A DNA stretch of 64,000 nt from Cotesia glomerata. Taxonomy: Eukaryota; Arthropoda; Insecta; Hymenoptera; Braconidae. Positions 46,194 to 59,000 of this stretch are shown in pieces. The translations under genes and the position numbers were made by a program. Within the stretch, counting starts at the first letter, position 1. Every line of letters starts with the position of its first letter. The stretch lies in assembly GCF_020080835.1 (NCBI RefSeq), contig NC_058159.1, positions 9,858,001 to 9,922,000 on the forward strand. The letters are read 5' to 3'. The notes under the pieces are model-generated. The model had not been told where the DNA came from, searched no databases, and saw nothing but the letters and a program-made list of their open reading frames with translations.

Positions 46194-48580
46194 TACTCAA
46201 GGAACGAACAAAAATCTAAAACTCAATGTTTATTTGTCACATCTAAGTTTTTTTGCACATTTCATGAATCATTCATGATTAAATTTTTTTATATTCCAAC
46301 TACAGACCCCAGTTTATACTAATTTAAGAACTCGAGATCCACCAACTCCGAATATTCAAATTGATTAAATGAAAATTAACATTGAAAATTTTTTATGTAC
46401 CTTCATTGCTAAAAATTTCTAATTATAATTTGTCTTAAATATCAATCAGAAAATTGTTAATATAATAAATTCAAATATTTTATTTTGAAAATCTTTTATT
46501 GTTTGGATTTTTAACTAATTATTTTACTTGTTTAATTTTTAGAATCTTAGTATTATAGTGCCAATTTTTTTATAGTCAATGTAGAAACTTATTTATAAAA
46601 TAATTAATTCGAAAATTGTCATACATGCGTTTAGAAATTTTACATGGACGTAGTTACTAGTTGTAAATTTTTATGTTTATGTCAATGATTATTTTTAACT
46701 AAAATGAAGATAAATTTATATTTAAAAAAAATCAAGCAAAAAGTTGTTTTTTAAATATCAATTTATTTGTTGTTGCACATCATTATAAAAATATAATGAA
46801 TTAAATTAAAACTACAGTATCCTATATATCACTTACAATTGTGTATTGAGTGAATATAATCACAATAATTCTTATATCTTAATAGTAATATTATATTTAA
46901 TGAAATGAGGTATTAAAAAAAATAAGAATGTAAAAATTTTCAAAATTTTTCACTCATGTATTAAATAGAATAACATATTATACATTATAATATAAAGTAA
47001 CAATATGCACAAAAATTAGATCCATACGCACAGCTATACATAATTAATTTTCGTGTTACAATTTGTAAATTACTAAATTGCAATTATTAAAAAAATTTTT
47101 TAATAATTCCTTCGTTATTTATTGCGTGTATAATGCTGTAAAAATAAATAATCACAATTTCGTATAAATTCATTATTTTGGTAAAAAATTAATTAATTAA
47201 AAAAAAATGGTCTATTATATAAAAAATGCTTGGTGTTTTATGTATTCTGATGTAAAAATTTTATAAATATTTTAGCACGTTAATGCCACCGAGATTCTGC
47301 AATTTTTATAACAAAAATCAAATTTATACATAAATAAATGAAGAATATTAGCGATAATTACTTTAAAATAATATTTTTTTTAAAAATGTGCATATTGATT
47401 GCATTAATTAATTGAGCGCACGTCAATTTCTCATAACTCGTATACGCATGCATTTAATTTATATATTCATTCACTCGTATCTTTTATTAATATCGTTTGT
47501 CATTGTAGATTTTATAAAGTTTTATTATTTTATAATTCAAATTCCTTAATTAATTTGAACAATGCATATTTTATCTTTATTAGGATGTAATCATTCATTC
47601 ATTGTACTGCTTCAAATATTATTTTAATTCAACATACTGCTGTCAAAACTATTACTAAATAACTGTTTTTTTTTTAAATTTATTTTACTCTTTTTTTTTA
47701 TTTTTTTTTTTTTTAACTAATTTAACTATCTTTATTAAAAAAATACTGATACTTATGGTCAATAATGGCTCAATTTTAAATTATTTATATTTAATAGTTT
47801 AAAATATTTGAAAAAGAACACAAAAAACTGAAAACTAACATAAAAAAATGGTTACTTTAATTAAGAGCCGAATTATTGATTGATGTTAATAATAAACTAT
47901 TGAGATAATTAATAAAGCGTATATAGTATTAATTTCTACAGCCAGCAGTCAAAAATAGACTGGATCGCGGCAAGAAGTCATCAATCCGATATTAAATAAA
48001 AGATACGTTTTGTTTCAATATTAAAAAATTATAAACGAGAATTCAATAGACATCTCGGAATACTGGTAAATTCTGTTTCAATTGCTACAAAAATAAATAA
48101 ATAAAAATAGAAAAAAAAATAATATTAAAGATGTTGCGAACTTTTCTCTCATGGTTGGAAGAATAAAGTAGAGAGAAAAGTGATGAGTCCTACACCGCGA
48201 GCAAGTCTTGGACGTGTTGTTTCCAGTCCGCGAGAGACCGGCTCTCAAATGTATTTATACTCAATTTAAAAATAGACGATTTAAATATCTATTCAATTGT
48301 ATTGAGTATCTAAACAAAGCAACCATGACAAATATTTATTGCCGTTTCTGTTTTAACTATGATGGATAATTTATAGACATCTTAGGATGATAAGAGAGCC
48401 GGATATAGGCAGATACAAATCTATAGACTCAATTGTATATTGTGTTTGTACAACGAAGAGCGGCCAATAATTATTATTGTGATTATTATTATTATTATTA
48501 TCATCATCACTCATTGACAATGAGTGTCATTGTACGCGAATTTCATCGCTATTGTTAAGACCCGCCGTCACGCCGCTGTC
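46194..48580. other. Convergent spacer and 3' UTRs, WDY-like / SLC36
   Basis: 2.4 kb, very AT-rich, without ORFs. The 47930-48260 part is richer in GC and directly precedes the SLC36 stop, so it probably belongs to a long SLC36 3' UTR. An ATT/ATC trinucleotide repeat is at 48478-48510. Confidence 0.5.
46464..46469 (+). terminator. WDY-like polyadenylation signal (candidate)
   Basis: AATAAA lies about 270 nt after the modelled stop, and about 100 nt after the alternative stop near 46366. Confidence 0.3.
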
Positions 48581-51500
48581 TCATTTAGCATCGGATGACA
48601 TTATTTCTTGCAAGCTTACGTATGAACCAGTTACGAAACCGAGAATACCAAAACATATTATAAAAATGTTTTTCCACAGTCTCCAGTAAAAGGGTCCCAG
48701 ACCATCTTCAGTTTCCCACACTGTTACTAATTCAATTACTGACGGAAACATAAGACCCAATGTTGACAGACATATCGCACCAACCAGTGAAATGAATGGT
48801 CCCAGCTTTGGTACTGCGATTGCTATACCAACAGTGAAGATAACTAGTCCAATTCTCACCAAATATTCAGCGTACAATTTTCGGGCTCCAAAGTGATGTT
48901 TTAAGTTTTTCCAAATTATCTCCATCGGTACATAGAATTGTAATCCATACGTGAGGAAAATAGCAACAGCAATCATTACTTTTACGGCTTGAGCTAATGG
49001 TTCTTCTGTTGGAAGATTCAAAGTTATTGATCCTTTGGTTTCATCGCCGAACCGAAGATAACCGAAAAATCCAACAGTACTGTACAAAGATACTACGAAA
49101 AACATTCCAATGTTGAGAACTCCAGGGCATCCAATAAAGTGAGTTGGTGTCTTCATGTTGTTTTCCAAAGGCATAACCTGGTTAAAAATAATCAATGTTT
49201 AGACTCAATAACATTCAATATTTTTAATTAAGTATTTAAAAAAAAAAACAATTCCTGTTTTTTTTTTTTAGTTATGATTTTAAATACTTGTTGATTTTTT
49301 TAATTTAAAAAACATATTTTTTCTAGAAATACGATTATAAAAAAATTTTTTTTTTTTTTTGGCAGACATTTAAAATTGTAATTGTATTTATTTTTGGTTA
49401 CAAATAGATATGATAGATTAAAAAAAATAATAACTTCTTGGAATAAATTCAAGTTACATAATATTTTAAAGAAGTTCATTTTTTTTTTCCCATGAAAACT
49501 ATAATTATTAAAAAAACAAAAATCATTTGATGAAATAAATTTCTTAATTTTTATGATTGTAAAAAATTTTTTCTTTATAAAAAAATTGACTTTGAAAATT
49601 TCATTTTCTTTTAGCAAACTTTAAAAATAAATTTAATCATGTTGATTATTCGATTGAGAACAAAAATAAGCAAATCCGCAAATAATTGCTGTTTTTATTT
49701 AAATTAAAAAATTAAATGAATACTTACAACTCCGATTCCTTCAAGAGCGAAGATGGCTGTGCCGAAGAACATTGGTAGCTGAGAAAAGCTCGAAAATCCC
49801 GGTACTGGTTTAAATTCAGATGTGTCACGGAAGACATAGTAGAAAGTGATTCCCATACCAGATGCGATTAGTATATTTGCAACCATGGAAAATGGTGAAA
49901 GCCATTTAAGATTTCTTATGAGAGAAAAAGCCAATAGTATGGGCAGTAAACATGCCATATAAACTGTTACGTCCAAGTCTTTTTTGGTGTAATTTTCAAT
50001 TACTTGTTCCAAGTTTTCTGCGACAAATACGATGTAGACACAGCAACAACCAAGTAAATCGATTACTAAAAATGTATTAATCGTTGCTCTGTAACATAAA
50101 AAATACATTGATAAATAAATAATTTTTCTTTTGAATAAATGAAAAAAAATCTTTTAGTACGAGTTGTATAATATTTTACTTCTAAGGGCTTCATATTAAG
50201 TTTGTTGAGTTTATTTGATGGAGTAAGTTTTAAATCGAAGCCAGAAACAGGTAAATAATAAAGTTGGTGTAGCCAGTGGTTAGAGTTTTAAAATTACTCA
50301 CTTTGCAAGTCTGGCGTACTTCTGAACCGGTTCAGGACCAACGAGGAAAGCCGTCTCAGCGACCTCGGCAAATCCTAAACTTGGTGTTTGTGTTCGTCGA
50401 CAGAGAGTGTGGGCACATTTAACAAGTATGTGGACGCAGTATGTACAGACCATCCCGATTAAAAATGTTGCTACAAGTCCGAAATACAGTCCAGCACTCT
50501 TAAAAGCTAAAGGCATCGCCAGGATACCCGAGCCAAGGCTGCCTTTCAACAAATGGATAAGAGTGTCAAGGTCTGATGTTGGATGCGATAATTTCCTATG
50601 CTCAAATGGATTATAAAGAGCAGCTTCTTCATCGTTTGCTTTCTCAACCAATGGTAGCGTTGATCCATTTGATATCATTGTAGGTACATCATTTTTCTCA
50701 CATTTGTATCTGCAATATAACATTTGTTAGTATTTTATTTTTTCATATTTATTTGTTATATAAAAAACACATTAGACATGTAATTTTTTTTACGTACGTA
50801 TGTGTAAATGTTTCATTATTTTTTAGTTTTTTTTTTTTTCTATCAACTTTTACACGAGTGTTTAGCTTGGCTAAATTTTCATTAGCGAATCCGCGTCAAG
50901 ATTTAATGTTCTATTTTTACGTGTCATTTTTAACATTTATATGTTAAAAAATTGAACTAAATTTAGATTGTATTGTGTAATGTTATATATTCTTTCTGTG
51001 TGTATTAGATATTAATAATGGATTTGTTATACTTCAATGACGTAAGCAGAAAAATTCCATTAAATAAAATGAAAAAAAAAAAAATCTTCAGTATAAGATT
51101 TATTTTTAAATAAATGCAGAGATAAAAATATTATAGCCGATGAATGAAGAAAAATTATCACTGAATTGTTAATGACTGGTGTGAAGAAAATTGTTAGGCG
51201 TGTAGTGAAAATAGCTGTCAAGGCTGTCGAGGATACTGATTTGATGGAATAAATATTATTTTCAAAACTATATCAATAATAAACTAATTTAATAATAAAT
51301 AATAAATAAATTGTGCTGTGAAAAATGAAATAAAATTTTTTTATTTTTATCTCATCATTATTCTACCTCGACTCTTAGTGAATTTTCAATAGAAAATATT
51401 GTTACATTAATAAACCAAGTGAAATAACCAACACCTTAATGTTTTATTAATTACTATCGAAACCTCGGTAACGCGTGGTGGTAGCCCTTAAATCCCTTTT

Positions 51501-54500
51501 TTTTATTTTATTGTCATGCCAGAGTTATCCGTGTTTATTAAATAAAGTGAGTGTATTTATAAAATAAAAGGTTATTATTTATTATAATTAATAATTATTG
51601 AACAGAATGTCCAGCAAATTTCTTCGTCGATTTTTTTTTTCATTAAAATATCATTGATTAGGAAAACAAATTTTTATTTTTAATGAGTTTTTATGTCAAA
51701 ATTATCATTAATTATTAGATTTTCTTGAATTTTAGAAACTTCATTTTTCATCTCATTAAATAATATTCATTTTCCTATTTTTCAATAAATTATTCAAATT
51801 TATGAACCATTATACAATTTATCAATGTACGCTAATTTTAATAAAAATTGTGCAATTTTGTAATTCATTGTCAAGGTTTGAATTATTATAATAGCGCAGT
51901 AATGATATTGAGAATTCTTTGACAGGATTTGTAGGGATAGGAAGAAATCCTCAATACAATACATCTAATAATATATATTAGGACCAAATGTTCTTGAAAA
52001 AAACTAACACACGTAAAAATATAGTTATTTTTATTTTCTCATAAAGCAAAACTAAGTACTTGGAATTTAATTATTAATTTTTCTATGAATTTACCGGATT
52101 GCTGGACATCCTATCCTTGACAGGGTCGATTGTACAATTTGATCAATAAAAAACAATGACAATGCAGTAGTAAAGAGACCGCAATAAATTTTTTTTATTT
52201 ATTAATCATTTTTTTTTTTTTTTTTTTTATAAATTCATTAATAAAATATTAATATTAAATGATATAAATCGTAAAAGGTAGAGGTTGTGTAGGTACCGGT
52301 TGAAGTGCGGTAGTCTCTCTCCTTAGGTGTGTTGCGAGCTCTCATTTTTGACGAGATAAGAGCTCTCACTTGTGAGATACTCTCGCGCTCGACGTGTCAC
52401 GTGACACGGTGACACAACACGGGTACACACGTGTTTCGTGTGCGAGAGACACACGCGTCTCACACATGACTTTCTGGCTTAGAGATCAGGCTCAGCTGCA
52501 ACCACCGCACTGCATCACCGACGCCCAGCGCCACGACGCAGTACGACGACTAACAAGCCATTGTTTACTTTAACATTCCACTTCACAACAAAAAAGGATA
52601 ATACACGTTAACGAGATTATATCAGTTTATCAAAAATAGTCTAAATTTTTATTTCCATGTCAGTTCAATTATACTAATTGTTATTGTCTCGTTTATTTAT
52701 TTACTTTTTTATCTAATGTGTTTTTGTCTATTCAGTCTGTCAAGTCACTTATGTCTTCATTGATACTATTCATTTTGTCAATTATCATAGCTTTATTTAC
52801 TTACAAAAGTAGTTAAACTATTTTTTTTTCTACTGTTGGTTTATTTTAATATCAATATGGCGATTAAAACAATAATAATAATAATAATAAACTATGTAAA
52901 TTTAAAAGTAATTGTTCAATTTATTGCATACCGCATGATCTAAACTTTTATTCCAAATTATTCTAGGGCGCGCAAAAAAATAACTATTCACGTTATTATA
53001 AATTACAATCGCGTGATATTAATGTGAATACATAAATTTGTCTGTTATGCAACAGTAATATATAGTAATAATTATCGAGTGTCTAGCTTTCCTTATAACT
53101 TTTTTTGCTGAGTCAAGTTTTATTTATATAAAATCTAAGTATGCAACATTCCGTTGTTGAAAGATGACGTGTTACGCCCACGTATATGTGGATGTCTAAG
53201 AAAATAAAAGATAAACATATCATATTTTTTGAAATGCATTTTTCGAACATAGTTGATAGGAACTTCCATATTATTAACATTAGTTTAAATTCTTTTCATT
53301 GAAATGCATGTACACAATTCATGCAGGATGATAATGAATGAAAAAGAGATAAGGTAGCTTATATCATTGAAGCAATTAATATTCTTAAATTTTGTATAAA
53401 GAAATATTATCTATGCAAAAGAATATATTTTAAGCTTGACAAGAATTAAATAAAAATAGTAAGCTGTTTATGATAATAAATGTTTTTATTTGAATGATTG
53501 TAGACAATTACTTTAAATTGAATTGTGAAAAGCTCATATATCAAATAAAAAATTTTTATTTTTAAGTCGATAAATGTTTATAAAAGATGTCGATTAATTC
53601 GGAGAATTACTTTATGTATACAATAATTAACCTTAATCAATTGACTTATCTATATTGTTAACAGGATGAATAATTCTTAAGAATTTTACGCGGCTACAAT
53701 AAATGTGACATAATTATGATCATGAATATATGGTTGAAACAAATATATAAATACTTATTTTGGATTATCACAAAATTTTAAGCCACTTATCCATTACTGT
53801 GTGGAAATTTCCACCAAGTAAGTAGTTTTATTATCTGATTAGAAAAAGATTTATACGTTATTATCTTTATTACTGATTTTGAAATTAACATTGCTCAATA
53901 GTGTACTTGAAAAAAAAAAATTTTTTTTTGTTTTAATTCGTAGACTTGATAAATCTTTTTATAATTCTTGTAGATTAAGATAAATATCCGTGTTTATCTT
54001 TAAATTATAGAATTAAAATACCCCATAAGAAATCTCAGTTATTAGGCGATGTAAATAAAAAAAACCAGAAAATCCAGTTTTTTATCAAGATAAACTTGTA
54101 GGTAATATTTGTATTTACTTTTTATATTTAATTAACACTTTATTAAAACAGTTAATTGTAACTTATTCACAATAAAAAACACATTAAATAATCTTGTTTC
54201 AAATAAATCAATTATTATAAAACATTTATATTTACTTGTTTCTTTTTCTTTGTAATTACATATTTTGTACTTGATATTTATGTTTTATTTATTAAAATTT
54301 TTAAGATTTTGATTTTATAATTATAAATCAGGGATAAAATAATCAAGATTTCTCATTTTCCAACAATAATTTTGGAGTACATCTTAGTAATTTCAATATC
54401 AAGCGATAATTTAAATATTACAGTAACAAATAGAGAAAATCAATTAAAATAAATAAAATTACATCCAAAATCTCAAACGATGATCAAACGGTATGCATAC

Positions 54501-56027
54501 ATCAATAACAATTAAAATATTGAATAGCACATTTATACATTATTTTTAAATGAATGATTTTCAATTAAAGTAAAGTATATTGGCGACTTTTACGTCGTAC
54601 GTGTAAAATTTAAATAAATTCCTGGCTTATCAAAAATTATAAGTAAATATACAAAATATTTGATGATAAGTCAATTGAAGCTGTTTAATTAATTTGCATT
54701 TTTTAAGATGAACTAATCAGAGATAATGACATAATTAATTAACTTTCAATAATACTCAATTAAAAATATCATTGAAATTTCATGTCATAATTTTAATGAA
54801 TTATTCTATAGCTTTGATACCAATTGAGAGGCCGTTGAGTTTATCGCTTTATAACTAGATTTTATTGTTTGAAGATAAATAATGATTAAGAAAATAATAA
54901 TAATAAAAACTTCCATTACAGTGTGTGATAAAAAATAAACTTTAACAATTAAAGATACATTTTTAGTCGAGTTAATTAATTTAAAAAATGTCGCCGAAAA
55001 ATACTTTACTTTTAAAATAAAATTTTGAAATCAAAAGTAATGGAATGATAAACGTAGATGTACATTAATATACATGATTGTCATTCTCCATTCGCATAAA
55101 AAGCTATGGAATTTTTAATATTATTTAAAAAACTTTTTTCAGCAATAAAGCGATGATAATGATCAGTTTATGACAGTAAAGTCTACGAGTCAAGTCAAAA
55201 TTTTTAGTCAGATGATCAACGTAAACCGTTCCGTTTAATGGATTGTTTTTATTTATAATCAATAATTAAAAATAACAAAATTTTAAATCAGCATTGCTGG
55301 TTAAATAAAATTGTAGAAAAACTTACTTGACAAGAACCATGTCTGACAATTCTGTTTTTGTTTCATGTCTTTTTGGGTCATATTCGGCAATCATTGGACG
55401 CATGGGTGTTCGCTGTAAATAAAAAAATGATTTATCATTATCATTGTTATTTTAAGTGTTTGTTTAATTAAATTTGAATTTAAATGTATAAAGAGAGGAA
55501 GTATCAAAATTAATGAGTTTAATGAATTTCTGAATAAATTTACCATTAATACCGCGCTTGAAATAACATTGTAAATAATGAACTTGGATAAAGCATTAAT
55601 GATTAAACATTATATATTACACATACATTACGTAATTGCCAATATATATCAATATCAATGAACGGATACTAAGCGATATCCTCGAGCGTAAATTATTAAA
55701 CAAAATTATTGTGACACCCTATCTCAGCGCACTTTATTGCTATTATCGCTAATTTTCAATCATCTAAGTTCCGGTAATATATTTATTAATATTTTCTTTC
55801 GACAGCGCAGTTTTATTTATTAGTAAATTTATTTTATAATCTAACAAACAAACGAAACTAAAACTATATTCATGAATGAAAAATATCTATGATTAATCGA
55901 ATGATAAAATACGTGTGTAAAGAGTATTAACTTTTCCTCGTCCATCCGTTGGAACGTAAGTCGATGACAGTGAGCTCATTTCAACATCAAAATCACTCTC
56001 GGTGTGACTTATATCCTCAAAATCCAT
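48581..56027 (-). CDS. SLC36-type proton-coupled amino acid transporter
   Basis: Five coding exons give 515 aa: 55932-56027, 55327-55412, 50302-50709, 49728-50088 and 48581-49177. An acidic cytosolic N-terminus (MDFEDISHTESDFDVEMSSL) leads to the family core LIHLLKGSLGSGILAMPLAF. About eleven hydrophobic segments follow, including VIDLLGCCCVYIVFVAENL, GTAIFALEGIGVVMPLENNM, GYLRFGDETKGSITLNLP and YGLQFYVPMEIIW. These are hallmarks of the SLC36/PAT branch of the AAAP family (Drosophila pathetic, CG1139). The members export or import small amino acids with protons at the plasma membrane or lysosome and can feed TORC1 signalling. The first two exons lie 4.6 kb upstream of the third. The intron holds a GC-rich island that may be a second promoter. 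Which fly paralogue is the orthologue cannot be settled here. Confidence 0.9.
52270..52570 (-). promoter_or_regulatory. GC-rich island in SLC36 intron 2, candidate internal promoter
   Basis: This 300-bp block is far richer in GC than anything around it and dense in CTCTC/GAGAG, CACGTG and CACACG motifs. It lies upstream of exon 3 on the gene's strand, fitting an alternative promoter or first exon. A transcript starting here could use a Met in exon 3 (MISNGSTLP). No splice model was attempted. Confidence 0.5.
52393..52408. promoter_or_regulatory. CLEAR-type E-box palindrome
   Basis: The 16-bp perfect palindrome CGTGTCACGTGACACG contains GTCACGTGAC, the consensus CLEAR element bound by MITF/TFEB-family factors that drive lysosomal genes. 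USF/Myc-type factors are other possible binders. Confidence 0.6.
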
Positions 56028-59000
56028 TGTTATTTTATTTCAATTTCTTGGCTTATTCGATTAGGTTCAACTTTTTAATATTATAATAAAATTAAATAAT
56101 AAAAATAATACTTTAAAACCCATATAATTAATAAAAAAGAGAAGCACTAAGCAGTATTAACGATTAACTGTTTAATATAATATGTACATATATATTTCTT
56201 GTTGTCTATTGAGGTAAAGATGCATTACTTAAATAATCACTAATCATATTTAACTATGTGCACTTATTACAATAACTTATTAAAAATTCAGTAGAATCGT
56301 TAACAATGAGAGGCATTTTCAATAATTATTTAAAAAAAAAAAAAAAAAGTTAAATATCACTGTTTCTTTTATTTCAAAATAAAACTTTTAGTGTTATTGT
56401 TTGATAACCGCACCAGCACTATCAAGTAATAAACTAACATTGAATAAATATTCAACACAAGTAGTTAATAAAAGTAGAACTAGAATTATTTCACCTATTT
56501 GACTGAACAATAATATTCATAATAATAATAATAATAATAATAATGATGAAGTTATTTCAATAATAAATCCGTCTTAAACTGGTTCAACAATGACAATAAC
56601 TGAATATGAGTCTCCGTCTCGAGTTTGATGCGTGTTCACTCTTGTATTGTAGATTAGTAAGTGACTCCTGACAAATAGAATAAGACTAATGTATAATGTA
56701 ATGTCTAGAGTAGGGTAGTTTACTCTAGTAGAGTGAATACTTGAAGACGCAAAAAGCTTAACGAATCGTTGCCAAAATGAAACGTTTGAGAATGTCCCGA
56801 GGACGAATAAGCTTTCTTAATATATATCTTCTAACTTTATTCGGTCTGTAGCCAATGCAAAAATAGGAAGAGTTAATGGTAGTTGGATGAACGTGTCACT
56901 ATTAGGACCCTAACAAATTATTTTATTTATTATTTTTACCAAATCATTTATTTCTTCCTTATCACTTTTTTTTCCCCTCAATTAAATCAATTAATATGTG
57001 GCGTTTATGAGTAATGACTATAATAGGTGTGAGATATAAACAAGGTTAACGGAAATTCAAAATAAATAAAATTTTAATTTAAAAGTAGATGAGTTTCTAT
57101 TTTTAAGATGAGGGCGCCACTTGGCAAAGTTACAAAAACTTTGTGTTTATTGTTAAATTTAATCAAAGAGAGATAATAATATAATATACACAAAATTTAA
57201 TAATATAACATTTTAAGTATTATATGTTAGATTAGATGTATTATCATGATTTTTTTTTTTTTTTATAAGAAACTTGAAAAACTTGAAGTGCAATTTTTAA
57301 AAAATATTTTTTAGTTCTAATTTAATGAGCGAAAAAAAATCAAAAACGTCGGCTTACTGTAAAAAGTACTTTTTTTTTCATTTTAATTGAAAGAAATATG
57401 TAAATATTATTAATTATTTATTTTTGCAGTTAATGCGACGTACAATGTGATGAAAATTTTTTGTATACTCATTATAAGAATTGAAATGCGGTTATTTATG
57501 CCAAATCCGTCAATCATCAATATTTTCAGAACAAATTAGCATGAATTACATCCGGTACGTATTTATTATTAAAGAGACGGCATAAATTGTCACATTGCCA
57601 AGTGAACAAATAATATCAATGCACGCAGTTTTGAATTACTAAAACTACGTTTATTAATTTTTATCTGTCATCAGACATCTTAATCATCATATTCACATAA
57701 ATACTAACGACTTGACTATTATATTTTGAAACAAAAATACTTCCCTAATAAAAGAAGATATTTTTATTATTAACATATTTGGTGTAAAATGAATAAGTAA
57801 ATATAATTCAAGTGACATATTTTTTTAAATGTCGTATTTGATTTATTTTATAAATTATTATTCCGATAAAATTAAAGAGTAAACATATTAATTTTTTATT
57901 GAAATATTTCTGTGAAATGATTTATTTATAAAAATCATACAATTGGTTTTTTATAAATAATTAAAAAAAACAATAAATAAATAAATGAATAAAAATAACT
58001 TTTTGAATAATAATATTCAATCATGTGCGATAAATTTAACGATTGATTTAGTTTAATCATCTATCAATTGTATCAATTGATGTCGAGACCGCGCGATTAC
58101 AATTGGTTAAAACTAAAAGTGACCATGGAATTTAATTTATTTACTTTGTTTTGTTTTATATTCTATAAGCTTATATAATTTTATTGAAAAAGGGCAGGTT
58201 GCCAGAATTTAAAGTATATTTTTAAGTAATAAAAAGTCACGATTTTTATTATTTTTTTCTAAATTTGACGTATAAAAGAATTAATAATCCAAGTTTATTT
58301 GTCAACATCCGTTGTATACATTTCTATATAATGTCATAAGTTGTGAACCAGAATAACACGGATATAGTGTTTCATAATGAAAACAAAAAAAAAAAAATAA
58401 ACTTTTTTATCGATATACAAAGTATATAAGATGATAATGATAAAATAAATATTTAAAAAATGATTGAATAAGTAAATGATGAAACTAATTTCGATTAAAT
58501 TTAATTGTAAATGATCCATATTCATTATAATATTACTACGTCAAAGCAGCATAATTTACTTGCAAATGAGGATGCATTTAACCCATAAAATAGATAATAA
58601 TGCTTTTGAAGGTAAAATATAATGTTGCTAATACACCGATTACAGCTATTGTCTGATGACTGAAATGTTATATATAGATATTTATCAAATCAAAAACGAA
58701 AATAACGAAACAGTTTTATCAACTCTGAAATAATTTCATTCAATATACTGTTTTTCAACTCGCTGAATATCTGATGGTATAATAAAAACAATAACATAAC
58801 TAAACTAATCTTCTTAATTGTGTGTAATATATATTTTTAATATATATTTATAGAAATTACAGCCACAGAAACATTATTCACAGAAGATGAAGCTATTTAG
58901 TAATTTAAAGACTCTATGAACTTTAAACAATAATTAAGAGTCAATGACCAAATATTAAAACGTTGATCATTATTAATGAGATACAATTGAGTCAAAGATC

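Noticed and set aside
49300..49617. 105-aa Phe/Lys/Asn-rich frame on the minus strand
   Set aside because: It lies in an SLC36 intron and results from AT-rich homopolymer runs.
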